A DNA stretch of 34,036 nucleotides from Levilactobacillus tujiorum. Lineage in GTDB: Bacteria > Bacillota > Bacilli > Lactobacillales > Lactobacillaceae. Under the pieces are notes generated by a model that was not told the DNA's origin, searched no databases, and saw nothing but the letters and a program-made list of their open reading frames with translations. Below, in pieces: positions 16,278 through 23,841 of the stretch. Positions within the stretch are counted from its first letter, which is position 1, and the number at the start of each line of letters is the position of its first letter. The position numbers were made by a program, and so were the translations under genes. The DNA is taken from assembly GCF_012641185.1 (NCBI RefSeq), contig NZ_JAAXLK010000028.1:1-34036 (forward strand), written 5' to 3'.

Positions 16278-16323
16278 AGACGGCATACCTTCCAGATCGG
16301 GGAAGTGATGCCGTCTTTGTCTT
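16278..16323 (+). terminator. Intrinsic terminator of the RpiR gene
   Basis: AGACGGCAT (16278-16286) pairs with ATGCCGTCT (16308-16316), with inner CTTCC/GGAAG pairing, then TTGTCTT. A TG-G-TATAAT extended -10 box overlaps the 5' side (16269-16277) and might start a transcript for the next gene. Confidence 0.65.
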
Positions 16324-16389
16324 ATGGTGATGGTGGCGCGGACCCGCTGAGAACTAGTGAGATGACGTAAAGGAGAATGGTGATCAACG

Positions 16390-17151
16390 GTGAAACGACG
16401 TGACTATCAACCCATATACGATAATACGTTTCGACGTCGGCGCCGATCCCGTCGTTGGTTAGTGACGGTATTCATACTGATCCTCATCATTGGTGGCGGT
16501 TGGGGCTGGTACCAATGGGATGCCCATCAGCGTGCCCAGGTTGCCAGTTATCCGGTTCGCGGGGTGACCGTTAATCAAGACAGTGGTTATCTGGATTTCC
16601 AGCAGCTAGCGAAGCACGAAACGTTTGTGTATTTGCAGGCCACCTCTGGCGCGACGTATACCGATGATGATTTTAGCGATAACTATTCGCGCTCCCAAGG
16701 TGCCAGCATTCAGGTGGGGGTGGCCCATACGTTTAGCTTCACCACGTCAGCGCAACGGCAGTACGCTCATTTTACGAGTACGGTGAAACGGAATACGGGA
16801 ACGTTGCCGATCATGGTAGCAGTTAGTTACTATGGCAAATACAACAGCGGTAATTCAACGATGGCAACGCAAGGACAGAAACTGAAACAATTGGTGACCC
16901 GGTTGAATCGCCGTTATCATCAGGGAGTCGTGATCTTTGCTAGTCGTGCCGTGCTCAACCAGTTCGTGAAGCCGGTTTTGCCGCAGCAGGATTATTGGAC
17001 CGCTGGTGGCAAGCTATCGGGGCACTCACAGCAGGTTAAACTGATCGAGTACCAAGCCAACGGCACGGTGACCCAGAATGGACAAGAATTGCCGGTGGCT
17101 AGATCGGTGTTTAACGGCAGTCAACGCGAGTGGCATGCTTTTACGAAATAA
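16390..17151 (+). CDS. Membrane-anchored GH25-like protein lacking the catalytic acids
   Basis: The 253 residues consist of a basic N-terminus (RRRRRSRR, 15-22), one membrane segment (about 23-43) and an extracellular domain that follows the GH25 muramidase fold from end to end. In place of the usual GVDVSHYQG it has RGVTVNQDSGYLDF; FVYLQATSGATYTDDDF matches FVYIKATEG-type strands; LPIMVAVSY stands where LPxxLDxEY is expected. The three catalytic acids therefore read Thr60, Ala144 and Ser146, so lysozyme activity is unlikely. A role in binding wall glycan or holding a partner at the membrane is inference. The start is GTG, 14 bp after AAAGGAG, an unusually long spacing; other nearby starts are out of frame. 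Confidence 0.75.
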   Translation: MKRRDYQPIYDNTFRRRRRSRRWLVTVFILILIIGGGWGWYQWDAHQRAQVASYPVRGVTVNQDSGYLDFQQLAKHETFVYLQATSGATYTDDDFSDNYSRSQGASIQVGVAHTFSFTTSAQRQYAHFTSTVKRNTGTLPIMVAVSYYGKYNSGNSTMATQGQKLKQLVTRLNRRYHQGVVIFASRAVLNQFVKPVLPQQDYWTAGGKLSGHSQQVKLIEYQANGTVTQNGQELPVARSVFNGSQREWHAFTK

Positions 17152-17164
17152 AAACGACGGGATT

Positions 17165-17210
17165 AAAAATAGCAGGTTGAACAGAACAAGATGTTCAGCC
17201 TGCTATTTCT
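17165..17210 (+). terminator. Strong hairpin terminator after the GH25-like gene
   Basis: AAATAGCAGGTTGAACA (17167-17183) pairs with TGTTCAGCCTGCTATTT (17192-17208) with one G-U. The T-tract is short on the plus strand and better on the minus strand, so it may act in both directions. Confidence 0.75.
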
Positions 17211-17280
17211 AAATGGATTGAAAGATAAAGTACTCTCAGTAGTGAGAGGCATTCGTACCGTTAAACTAGATTAAATTGAC

Positions 17281-17745
17281 CGCGCTCCGGCTGCCAGAAA
17301 TTCCGCCTGCTGTGGGGACGCTTCAGCCTGGAAGGGCGTCAGTCTTCTCGCTCGATTTGAAGCCACGAAGATCACGTGTCTTCAAAGTCGCCCGTGCTGT
17401 AAGCTGGCTGAAAAATCACCAGCTAACACCACTTTCACGGCTGGCTCCATCCCTGGCCTCCTCCGGCTCTGATGGCGTTTTTCCTAGGCAACAGTTGAGA
17501 AAGCGTGGTTACTCAGTGTTTTCAGTTCGTTTGATAACGACTGCGACAGTCATATCTCAGTTGCCTAAAAATACTCGTGTAAGCCGTGAGGTCGGCAGAT
17601 ATGGGCTCAGGCGCGTCGTTCTATTTAGTTAGTAAGTGAACTGTTTACTGGCTTAGTAGAAAACCAAGCTTGTAGACTCGGGTCTTTCGAGGCTTCAAGT
17701 TGTGTTCGTGCCGTTCCAGCCCATGGCTGCCGGCCGGTAAGGCGA
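17281..17745 (-). repeat. Composite inverted-module element C (reverse orientation, alpha degenerate)
   Basis: The beta module (17281-17470) reads forward, from CGCGCTCCGGCTGCCAG, with H2 TTTGAAG (17356-17362)/CTTCAAA (17380-17386) and H3 AGCTGG (17402-17407)/CCAGCT (17419-17424). A degenerate, shortened alpha module in inverse orientation covers about 17660-17745 (GCCGTTCCAGCC ... CCGGTAAGGCG). The centre holds a further inverted repeat, TAGGCAAC..TTGAGA (17485-17500) with TCTCAGTTGCCTA (17555-17567). The block AGCCGTGAGGTCGGC near 17586 is the reverse complement of a block in element D. The element lies between convergent genes. Confidence 0.7.
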
Positions 17746-17758
17746 AGGGACCTCTATG

Positions 17759-17794
17759 TTGCCTAACTTTAACGCTACGGTTGTTGCTAGGCAA
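17759..17794. repeat. Small inverted repeat next to element C
   Basis: TTGCCTA (17759-17765) and TAGGCAA (17788-17794) reuse the same TAGGCAA word found in the centres of elements C and D (17485, 28280). It may be a detached piece of the element centre. Confidence 0.4.
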
Positions 17795-17814
17795 AGCTAA
17801 AAGGGCGACAATCA

Positions 17815-17852
17815 TGGCAAAATAAAAGGACACAGCGACGGTGGCTGTGTCC
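17815..17852 (-). terminator. Intrinsic terminator of the small membrane protein gene
   Basis: GGACACAGC (17828-17836) and GCTGTGTCC (17844-17852) form a perfect stem. Read on the minus strand it is followed by TTTTATTTTG. Confidence 0.9.
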
Positions 17853-17875
17853 AGAATGAGTTGTATGTTAGCGGC

Positions 17876-18244
17876 TTAATCAGCTGATTCTAACGGCTGC
17901 ATTGCGTAAGTACAGTCATCGGCTTCATCGAAAAAGGAAATTGGTTGACGTTCGTTGGCGTGAATCGTCAGGTGATAGCCAAATTTATCTTGAAAAGTAA
18001 GCTGCGTGTCATTCAAATTTTTGACGGAAACTTGCAATGGGTGGTTATCAATCTGCACGTCAAGATTAGGACTAATTTCTAACCGGTGACGCCGCTGGTT
18101 GTGGGGGTCAACAAACTGCCACGTACCGACATAAAATAACGGCGATTCACTGGGCTGAGGTTTCTTCTTTCTGCGTAATGAGAATCCGCCTGTCAAACCA
18201 GCTACGAGTGAAATGCCAAATAATGCGATCTCCCGACCTTTCAC
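17876..18244 (-). CDS. Small exported or membrane protein, DUF4828-like
   Basis: The 122-residue protein has a hydrophobic N-terminal segment (ALFGISLVAGLTGGFSL, about 6-22), a basic stop (RRKKKP) and a compact beta-rich domain beginning FYVGTWQFVDPHNQRRHRLEI. That pattern recalls the lactobacillus DUF4828 family; the family name is from memory. Function is unknown. The GTG start at 18244 is preceded by GGGAGGG at good spacing; the frame is open 22 codons further but without a site. A TG-T-TATATT extended -10 (near 18283-18291, minus strand) fits a promoter. It is a single-gene unit, divergent from the oxidoreductase. Confidence 0.7.
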   Translation of the reverse strand: MKGREIALFGISLVAGLTGGFSLRRKKKPQPSESPLFYVGTWQFVDPHNQRRHRLEISPNLDVQIDNHPLQVSVKNLNDTQLTFQDKFGYHLTIHANERQPISFFDEADDCTYAMQPLESAD

Positions 18245-18410
18245 CGGTAATCCCTCCCTTGAATTAGTAGTTACTCTCAATATAACATTTTTGGACAGAA
18301 AACACGTCATTTTTCACTTAGTTTTGGAAGAAATTTAATTCGTGGCTATCCCTCGTGCAAGCTGACTGTTAGAATAAAGTTAATGACAGATAATTGATGG
18401 AGGGATTGCA

Positions 18411-19412
18411 ATGATTCGCATTGGAACTGTAGGAACAAACTGGATTACGCAACAATTAGTTGAGGCAGTTGCCTTATCACAGCGGTACACCTTAGCTGGT
18501 GTCTTTTCGCGGCATCAGGATACGGCGGATGCCTTCGCCACTAAGAACCACGCTGAAAAGGGCTACACCGATTATGAAACGATGTTAGACACTGCCAACT
18601 TGGACGTGGTCTACATCGCTTCCCCCAACAGTCTCCACTTCAAACAAGCGATGGCCGCGATTGATCGCGACATTTCGATCATCGTCGAAAAGCCTGCTTT
18701 TAGCAACCGGCGTGAAATGACGGCGATTATGGCCGAATTAAAGCAACACCCAACCGTGAAGTACTTTGAAGCGGCGCGGCACGTGCACACCCCAAACTTT
18801 AAGGCAATTGAAAAGGCCTTGACGGCGTTACCAACGGTGCAAGGCGCAGCGTTGACGTACATGAAGTATTCTTCTCGTTACGATAATGTCTTGAATGGGG
18901 AACGGCCAAATGTCTTCACTAAGGAATTCTCCGGCGGTGCACTGCAAGATCTAGGGGTTTATCCAATCTATTTGGCGATTGCGTTATTTGGTCAGCCAGA
19001 AAATGTGGCCTTCTTCCCAACCATTATCGCTACGGGTGCCGACGGTAAGGGCTTGGCAGTCCTGCGGTATGGCGACTTTGACGTAACGGTAAACTTTGGT
19101 AAGACGACGAACTCCTATGCGTTGTCAGAAATTTATGGCTTGAAGGAAACCATTACGATCGACAGTGCTGGTGAGTTGACACACGTTGAGGAACGGGACG
19201 CCCAGGGGCAGACGACGGATTTGAGTGCGGCCGACTTGGCCAATCCAATGTTGCCTGAGGCGGAAGACTTTGCTCGTATTTTGGAAAATCCAACGGACGC
19301 TAAAAATGTGGCGGACTACCAACGTTGGTTACAGTGGAGTCTGACGGTCAACCAAGTTCTGTTTGATCTCCGGGTCTCCGCTAATTTGAAATTCCCAGCC
19401 GATCAACACTAG
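18411..19412 (+). CDS. Gfo/Idh/MocA-family NAD(P)-dependent oxidoreductase
   Basis: The 333-residue protein has an N-terminal Rossmann fold (IRIGTVGTNWITQQLVEA, with a GTVGTNWI dinucleotide loop) followed by DVVYIASPNSLHFKQAM and the family's EKPAF motif. The C-terminal alpha/beta domain carries GGALQDLGVYPIYLAIALFG. Members oxidise or reduce sugars, inositols and related substrates; the substrate here cannot be told. Start: ATG 9 bp after GGAGGG. The next gene begins 13 bp after its stop, so the oxidoreductase and the helicase are probably co-transcribed. Confidence 0.88.
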   Translation: MIRIGTVGTNWITQQLVEAVALSQRYTLAGVFSRHQDTADAFATKNHAEKGYTDYETMLDTANLDVVYIASPNSLHFKQAMAAIDRDISIIVEKPAFSNRREMTAIMAELKQHPTVKYFEAARHVHTPNFKAIEKALTALPTVQGAALTYMKYSSRYDNVLNGERPNVFTKEFSGGALQDLGVYPIYLAIALFGQPENVAFFPTIIATGADGKGLAVLRYGDFDVTVNFGKTTNSYALSEIYGLKETITIDSAGELTHVEERDAQGQTTDLSAADLANPMLPEAEDFARILENPTDAKNVADYQRWLQWSLTVNQVLFDLRVSANLKFPADQH

Positions 19413-19425
19413 AAAGAGGAAAAAC

Positions 19426-20757
19426 ATGTTAAAACAATTTGAGGCGCATTTTAAAGACCTAGGCTATACTGAGCCGACCGCAATTCAGACGGCTGTTTAT
19501 GACCCGTTAGTGGGCGATCAGAACGTCTTAGGGTTGGCGCCAACTGGTTCGGGTAAAACGGTGGCGTTTACGTTACCGGCGCTAGCTAACTTGCTGCCGG
19601 GGGATGGGACCCAACTCATTGTCCTCGAACCTTCTCAGGAGTTGGCGATTCAGACCAGCCGGGTTATGCGTGACTGGGCCAAACTTCTTGATTTAAAGGT
19701 CGTTGCCCTGACCGGTGGCGCTAATGTTAAGCGTCAGGCAGAGCGGCTAAAGAAGCGGCCCGAAGTTGTGGTGGGAACGCCGGGACGAGTGCTCAACTTG
19801 GTCAATGACCGTAAGTTAAAATTGCACCTCGTTTCACTGCTGATTGTTGATGAGGCGGACGACCTGCTGACGGGGGACACGTTGGATACGGTCCGGTCCA
19901 TTGCCCAAACGATGTCGGCGGACGTTCAGTTAGGTTTCTTCTCCGCCACGGACACGCCAATTCTCCACGAGTTGGACCAATGGTTCGGCCAAACGGTTGA
20001 ACGAATCGACGTTCGCCAGGAGGATCAGACCCAGGGGGAGGTTCGCCATGGCCTGCTGCAAGTGGGCATGGGAAAACGCGATCAAATGTTGAAGCGGCTC
20101 CTGGCAATGCCAAACTTTCGGGCATTGGTCTTCTTCAAGCAGGCCAATACGTTGCGGCAGACAGCTACTCGCTTTTACCACGATCACGTATCGGCGGCAA
20201 GCTTAACGAGTGATCTGCGTCAGGTTCAGCGTGAGAAAGCCTTGCAAGATTTTCGTCTGGGCCGAACACGCCTGTTATTGACGACTGACGTGGCTGCCCG
20301 GGGATTGGATATTCCCAAGTTGCCGGCGGTGATCAATTATGATCTGCCAACTTCCGTCAACGAGTATGTCCACCGTGTGGGTCGGACGGGCCGCATGGGC
20401 GAACCTGGACAAGTCATCAGTTTAGGTGATGATCATGACCTGCGTGATTTGAAGAAATTGCTGAAGGAAACGGATTACGAATTGGTTCCCCTGTACTTCA
20501 GCGGCCGGACGTTAACGACGGAGAAACCGGTGGCCGTTAAACCCGTGGCAGCAGAGACGTCGAGTGCGGCATCAGTTGAGTCGCCGGCCAGTGTTCACAC
20601 GCCTAAGGCGAAGGGGACGGCACGGGTTGCCGCTGCAAAATCAGCAGCGGCACCTGCGCAACAGCCTAACCCAACTAAAAAGAAGAAGCATAAGAATCGT
20701 CATACGAAGAATAAAGGGATGCGCAAAAAGTGGCGCGACCGCGATTCACAGAATTAA
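19426..20757 (+). CDS. DEAD-box ATP-dependent RNA helicase
   Basis: The 443-residue protein unwinds RNA duplexes in the cytoplasm and probably acts in ribosome assembly or mRNA turnover, especially in the cold. Motifs in order: Q motif region (YTEPTAIQ, 14-21), Walker A APTGSGKT (38-45), GTPGR (117-121), DEAD (142-145), SAT (173-175), TDVAARGLDIP and HRVGRTGRMG. The last 70 or so residues are Ala/Pro-rich and then strongly basic (KKKKHKNRHTKNKGMRKK), a typical RNA-binding tail. It is shorter than CshA, so CshB-like or YfmL-like assignments are possible. Confidence 0.93.
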   Translation: MLKQFEAHFKDLGYTEPTAIQTAVYDPLVGDQNVLGLAPTGSGKTVAFTLPALANLLPGDGTQLIVLEPSQELAIQTSRVMRDWAKLLDLKVVALTGGANVKRQAERLKKRPEVVVGTPGRVLNLVNDRKLKLHLVSLLIVDEADDLLTGDTLDTVRSIAQTMSADVQLGFFSATDTPILHELDQWFGQTVERIDVRQEDQTQGEVRHGLLQVGMGKRDQMLKRLLAMPNFRALVFFKQANTLRQTATRFYHDHVSAASLTSDLRQVQREKALQDFRLGRTRLLLTTDVAARGLDIPKLPAVINYDLPTSVNEYVHRVGRTGRMGEPGQVISLGDDHDLRDLKKLLKETDYELVPLYFSGRTLTTEKPVAVKPVAAETSSAASVESPASVHTPKAKGTARVAAAKSAAAPAQQPNPTKKKKHKNRHTKNKGMRKKWRDRDSQN

Positions 20758-20774
20758 TAAGTCTTTAGAAATAA

Positions 20775-20812
20775 AATAATCCGTGGTAAACTTGATAACG
20801 GATTATTTTTAT
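20775..20812 (+). terminator. Intrinsic terminator after the helicase gene
   Basis: AATAATCCGT (20775-20784) pairs with ACGGATTATT (20798-20807), followed by a T-tract that ends just before the tRNA gene. Confidence 0.85.
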
Positions 20813-20813
20813 T

Positions 20814-20886
20814 GGCCCTATAGCACAACTGGATAGGGCACTCGCCTCCTAAGCGAATGATCCCGGTTCGAGTCCGGGTGGGGCCA
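20814..20886 (+). tRNA. tRNA-Arg, anticodon CCT
   Basis: The 73-nt cloverleaf has acceptor arms GGCCCTA/TGGGGCC, an anticodon stem TCGC/GCGA around the loop CTCCTAA (anticodon CCT, codon AGG), and a T-arm CCGGTTCGAGTCCGG. The 3' CCA is not encoded: discriminator A is followed by TTTT. It has no tRNA neighbours. Confidence 0.97.
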
Positions 20887-20912
20887 TTTTATTTAATTTG
20901 ATAGTGTTTTGC

Positions 20913-20948
20913 ATCGCTCTAAACTATTTTGGAGCGATTTTTCTTTTG
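20913..20948 (+). terminator. Intrinsic terminator after the tRNA
   Basis: ATCGCTC (20913-20919) and GAGCGAT (20932-20938) form the stem, followed by TTTTCTTTT. Confidence 0.85.
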
Positions 20949-20999
20949 GTGAGCAGGTGGAAGTTGCGGTTTAACACTGTTGTGGCTAAGAGAAGAATT

Positions 21000-21144
21000 A
21001 TAAAAGCGCTTTACTTTTAAAATTAACCGTGCCAGAATATAATATAAGTTTTATTGTAAATAGCGCTAAGAGATGGGGCTTGTTCTTGTAGATAATGCCC
21101 TGTACATATGGAAAGAAAAAATATTAAGAGAGTGGGTCATTGGC
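21000..21144 (+). promoter_or_regulatory. Promoter and leader of the small-membrane-protein/usp operon
   Basis: A cre-like core AAAGCGCTTT (21003-21012) precedes a TATAAT box (21038-21043) with a poor -35. The transcript would have a leader of about 95 nt with a possible GGGC/GCCC pairing (about 21074-21103). The Lacto-usp RNA motif is described upstream of operons holding a hypothetical gene and a usp gene in lactobacilli; the context matches, but I cannot confirm the consensus. Confidence 0.35.
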
Positions 21145-21372
21145 ATGGGTGTTGGTTATAAATTATTATTCCGCGCAATTTTCTGGTCGGTATTGGCGTG
21201 GTATTTCTGGTTCTTCAGTGGGGCACAAGCTTCAGGGGGCGTCGGGATCATTCAGATGATCTTCGCCGTCCTTTCCACGATTGCGGCAGGCTTCTATATC
21301 ATCATGTTCCTGATCGGTTGGATGAAGAGCTGGGGGATGTTTCAAGGAAAAGGTGACAAGAAGAACAAATAA
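21145..21372 (+). CDS. Small two-helix membrane protein
   Basis: The 75-residue protein (MGVGYKLLFRAIFWSVLAWY...) has two hydrophobic segments, about 8-28 and 36-60, and a lysine-rich tail (GKGDKKNK). No known family is recognised. The chosen ATG follows GAGAGTGGG; an in-frame ATG 24 codons earlier (21073) lies in the probable leader and has no ribosome site. It is the first gene of a three-gene run with another small membrane protein (20 bp on) and a universal stress protein. Confidence 0.6.
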   Translation: MGVGYKLLFRAIFWSVLAWYFWFFSGAQASGGVGIIQMIFAVLSTIAAGFYIIMFLIGWMKSWGMFQGKGDKKNK

Positions 21373-21392
21373 TATTCCTGGGGAGGAATTGG

Positions 21393-21653
21393 ATGTTGCG
21401 TAAGGCGATCAGCGATGCCAATAATTGGCTAGGCTTGACGTTGTTTTTGGGGGTCATTAAGGACCTTATTGGCCTATTTAGCCACCGTGACTTGTTGGTG
21501 GTCTGGCTCTGGCAGTATCACGATTGGCGGGTCTGGGGCCTATTTGTCGGTATCTTAGTCGCCTATTGGCTTTTGTGGATTCTGATCTTTTGGGGATTGC
21601 GTCACTTAAAACAAGCGATGGGCCGCAATGACCCACCCGTTACCAAAAAATAG
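21393..21653 (+). CDS. Small membrane protein
   Basis: The 86-residue protein has a strong GGGGAGGA ribosome site, 7 bp before ATG. The sequence has two hydrophobic, tryptophan-rich segments, about 12-27 and 45-70 (VWGLFVGILVAYWLLWILIF), and a short polar tail. No family is recognised. It lies between the other small membrane protein and the usp gene, so a stress-linked envelope role is possible but only by context. Confidence 0.6.
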   Translation: MLRKAISDANNWLGLTLFLGVIKDLIGLFSHRDLLVVWLWQYHDWRVWGLFVGILVAYWLLWILIFWGLRHLKQAMGRNDPPVTKK

Positions 21654-21708
21654 AGCGGTACTGAACGAAAAAATTCCCAGAATTTTCGCGTTTGGTACCG
21701 TTTTCCTT

Positions 21709-21714
21709 TATAAT
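21709..21714 (+). promoter_or_regulatory. Possible internal promoter of the usp gene
   Basis: A perfect TATAAT box lies 31 bp before the usp ATG, but no good -35 or TG extension accompanies it. The AAATTCCCAGAATTTT stretch (about 21670-21686) upstream is the only other notable sequence. Confidence 0.3.
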
Positions 21715-21744
21715 AAAGGTATTCAAACAAGAGGAGGATTTTCG

Positions 21745-22197
21745 ATGGAAAATTCAGAATCAATGAATCCTAAGAAATTTAGTCGAATTTTAGTTGGGGT
21801 AGACGATTCACCTGATGCACAGCTGGCTTTTCGCTACGCAATGAATCGGGCCAAGTTTGACAATTGTGAGTTGGTCATCTGTTCCGTACTGGAATCAGAT
21901 AACATGAACATCTACCAAGCGTTGAGTAAGAATTACGTTCATGGGCAACGGGCCGATTTGCAAAAACACTTACAGCAATATCAAAAACTGGCTGAACGCT
22001 TCGGTATTCAAAAGGTATCGATCATTATCGGTGAAGGCGATCCCGGAGAAACCATTGTGAAGAACATTATTCCGGAAGTTAAGCCAGACTTATTGGTGAT
22101 CGGCTCATTGTCACAGACTGGCGTGCGGAAGTACTTTGGGAGTCAAGCCGCTTACATGGCAAAATATTCTCCAATCTCTGTGATGATTGTTCGGTAG
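21745..22197 (+). CDS. Universal stress protein, UspA family
   Basis: The 150-residue cytoplasmic protein has the Usp alpha/beta fold: FSRILVGVDDSPDAQLAFRYA at the N-terminus with the D that binds nucleotide, and LLVIGSLSQTGVRKYFGSQA near the C-terminus. The ATP-binding pattern G-x-x-G-(9x)-G-S is only partly kept: the second Gly reads Ser. The start at 21745 follows GAGGAGG by 6-7 bp; the frame continues upstream into the previous gene without a site. Such proteins help survival under starvation and acid stress. Confidence 0.88.
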   Translation: MENSESMNPKKFSRILVGVDDSPDAQLAFRYAMNRAKFDNCELVICSVLESDNMNIYQALSKNYVHGQRADLQKHLQQYQKLAERFGIQKVSIIIGEGDPGETIVKNIIPEVKPDLLVIGSLSQTGVRKYFGSQAAYMAKYSPISVMIVR

Positions 22198-22251
22198 GCG
22201 ACCTAGCGGACTTTTAGCCACTGCATGTGAAAAATATATACAAGTAAGCCC

Positions 22252-22280
22252 TTGCATTGAGAAACTTTTTTTCATACAAT
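22252..22280 (+). promoter_or_regulatory. Promoter of the second gntP gene
   Basis: TTGCAT (22252-22257) and TACAAT (22275-22280) are exactly 17 bp apart. The expected start point is a few bases before a long hairpin. Confidence 0.65.
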
Positions 22281-22295
22281 GGGTCTTATGCAAAA

Positions 22296-22329
22296 AGAAT
22301 CTCCCAGCTCTACTGAGTTGGGAGATTCT
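22296..22329 (+). promoter_or_regulatory. 15-bp leader hairpin at the 5' end of the gntP2 message
   Basis: AGAATCTCCCAGCTC (22296-22310) and GAGTTGGGAGATTCT (22315-22329) pair fully with one G-U and a TACT loop. No T-tract follows on the plus strand; read on the minus strand it is followed by TTTTTG and would be a good terminator, but no minus-strand gene precedes it. It would sit about 10 nt from the transcript 5' end. Confidence 0.6.
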
Positions 22330-22361
22330 GAATCGAGCATAGGAAAAGAGAGAAAATTAGC

Positions 22362-23717
22362 ATGCAGTTCGTCGTTTTGATTTTAGGTATTTTACTGTTA
22401 CTCTTTTTAATCATTCGAGTAAAGTTAAACACCTTTGTTTCACTGATTGTTACCTCAGTGCTGGTAGCGCTGGGACTAGGGATGAACCCCGCCGATATTG
22501 CGACCTCGATTAAGGACGGGATTGGTAGCTCAATGGGCGAACTGATCATCGTCTTTGGGTTCGGGGCGATGATCGGTCGGCTAGTTGCTGATGCCGGTGG
22601 ATCTTACCGGATTGCCCGGACGTTGATTAACCTGTTCGGGAAGAAGCGGCTGCAAGTTGCCATCGTGGTGGCTTCCTTCCTGATCGGGATTTCCCTGCTA
22701 TTCGAAGTTGGGTTAGTTCTGGTAACGCCAATCGTCTTCGCGGTTGCCTTGGAAGCTGAAGTGCCATTCCTGTACTTAGGGATTTCGATGGCGGCTGCGT
22801 TGTCGGCTACGCAAGGATTCTTGCCACCACAACCGTCACCAACGGCCGTGGCAACGGTCTTGGGTGCCAACATCGGAGAAATGCTGTTGATCGGGATTAT
22901 CGTGGCGATTCCTTGTGTGATCGTTGCCGGTCCAATTTGGACGCGCGTTATTCGGCGGTTCAATCCAGATCTGTTCGTGATTAAGAAGTCTTTACCTGCC
23001 TTTGGTGAAGTCAAGGAATTTGACCTGAAGGAAACGCCAGGCTTCGGTTTGTCCGTGTTGACGTCACTGTTCCCAGTGGTCTTCATGGCAGCCGCAACCA
23101 TCTATCAACTGGTGGTTGATGGTGGGGCGGCACCTAAACACCCACATGGGGTGGATGCGATCGTGGCAATGCTGGGGAACCCCGTCATTGCCATGGTGAT
23201 TGCCTTACTGTTTGCCATTTGGTCCATGGGTTTCCACCGTCAACGGACGATGAAGCAAATCAGTGCGACCCTGGAAGATGCCGTTAAGTCGATTGCAATG
23301 CTACTGATGGTTATCGCCGGTGGGTCTGCCTTTAAGGAAGTTCTGATCGATGGTGGTGTTGGGAAGGCCGTGCAACAATTGATGATGCACTCAAGCCTGT
23401 CCCCAATCCTGTTAGCTTGGTTAATCACGGTTATCTTGCGGATTTCATTGGGATCTGCGACGGTTGCCGGGATGACCTCTGCCGGGTTAGTCTTGCCATT
23501 GATGACCACGTTGAGCGCAGATCCAGTCATGGTGGCGTTGGCGATTGGGGCCGGTTCACTGGCCGCATCACACGTTAACGATGCCGGTTTCTGGATGTTC
23601 TCAGAATACTTTGATTTAAGTGTTAAGCAGACCTTCCAAGTCTGGACCACGCTGGAAACAGTTATTTCCGTCGTTGGTTTAGGAATGGTTATGCTGATGA
23701 ATGCCATTATTAACTAG
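22362..23717 (+). CDS. Gluconate:H+ symporter paralogue, GntP family
   Basis: The 451-residue membrane permease is colinear with the protein at 12071-13429 and shares its blocks: NTFVSLIVTSVLVALGLGMN, GSSMGELIIVFGFGAMIGRL, GFLPPQPSPTAVA (HPAPVA in the other copy), LLMVIAGGSAFKEVLIDGGV and AIGAGSLAASHVNDAGFWMF. No kinase or regulator adjoins it, and it has its own promoter, leader hairpin and terminator. It may take another sugar acid or serve as a second gluconate system with different control. The ribosome site is GGAAAAGAGAG. Confidence 0.9.
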   Translation: MQFVVLILGILLLLFLIIRVKLNTFVSLIVTSVLVALGLGMNPADIATSIKDGIGSSMGELIIVFGFGAMIGRLVADAGGSYRIARTLINLFGKKRLQVAIVVASFLIGISLLFEVGLVLVTPIVFAVALEAEVPFLYLGISMAAALSATQGFLPPQPSPTAVATVLGANIGEMLLIGIIVAIPCVIVAGPIWTRVIRRFNPDLFVIKKSLPAFGEVKEFDLKETPGFGLSVLTSLFPVVFMAAATIYQLVVDGGAAPKHPHGVDAIVAMLGNPVIAMVIALLFAIWSMGFHRQRTMKQISATLEDAVKSIAMLLMVIAGGSAFKEVLIDGGVGKAVQQLMMHSSLSPILLAWLITVILRISLGSATVAGMTSAGLVLPLMTTLSADPVMVALAIGAGSLAASHVNDAGFWMFSEYFDLSVKQTFQVWTTLETVISVVGLGMVMLMNAIIN

Positions 23718-23736
23718 ATTCAATTTCATTTTAATG

Positions 23737-23784
23737 AAAGAGTCCGCGTAGTTGGGGGTACCCCTCAGCTGTGCGGGCTCTTTT
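23737..23784 (+). terminator. Intrinsic terminator of the second gntP gene
   Basis: AAAGAGTCCGC (23737-23747) pairs with GCGGGCTCTTT (23773-23783) with one mismatch or G-U, inner GGGG/CCCC pairing, and a TTTT end. Confidence 0.85.
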
Positions 23785-23841
23785 GCTTAGTCTAGAAAAC
23801 GGATGCCGTCCGTGCGGCTAATTGTAAATGTTAGTAGGCAG

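Noticed and set aside
17276-17632. Reading frame of 118 codons in element C
   Set aside because: The start has no ribosome site, and the frame is broken in element E and in the other beta copies.
20814-20886. tRNA-Arg as a phage or island attachment site
   Set aside because: No integrase gene or duplicated 3' tRNA end was seen in the window.
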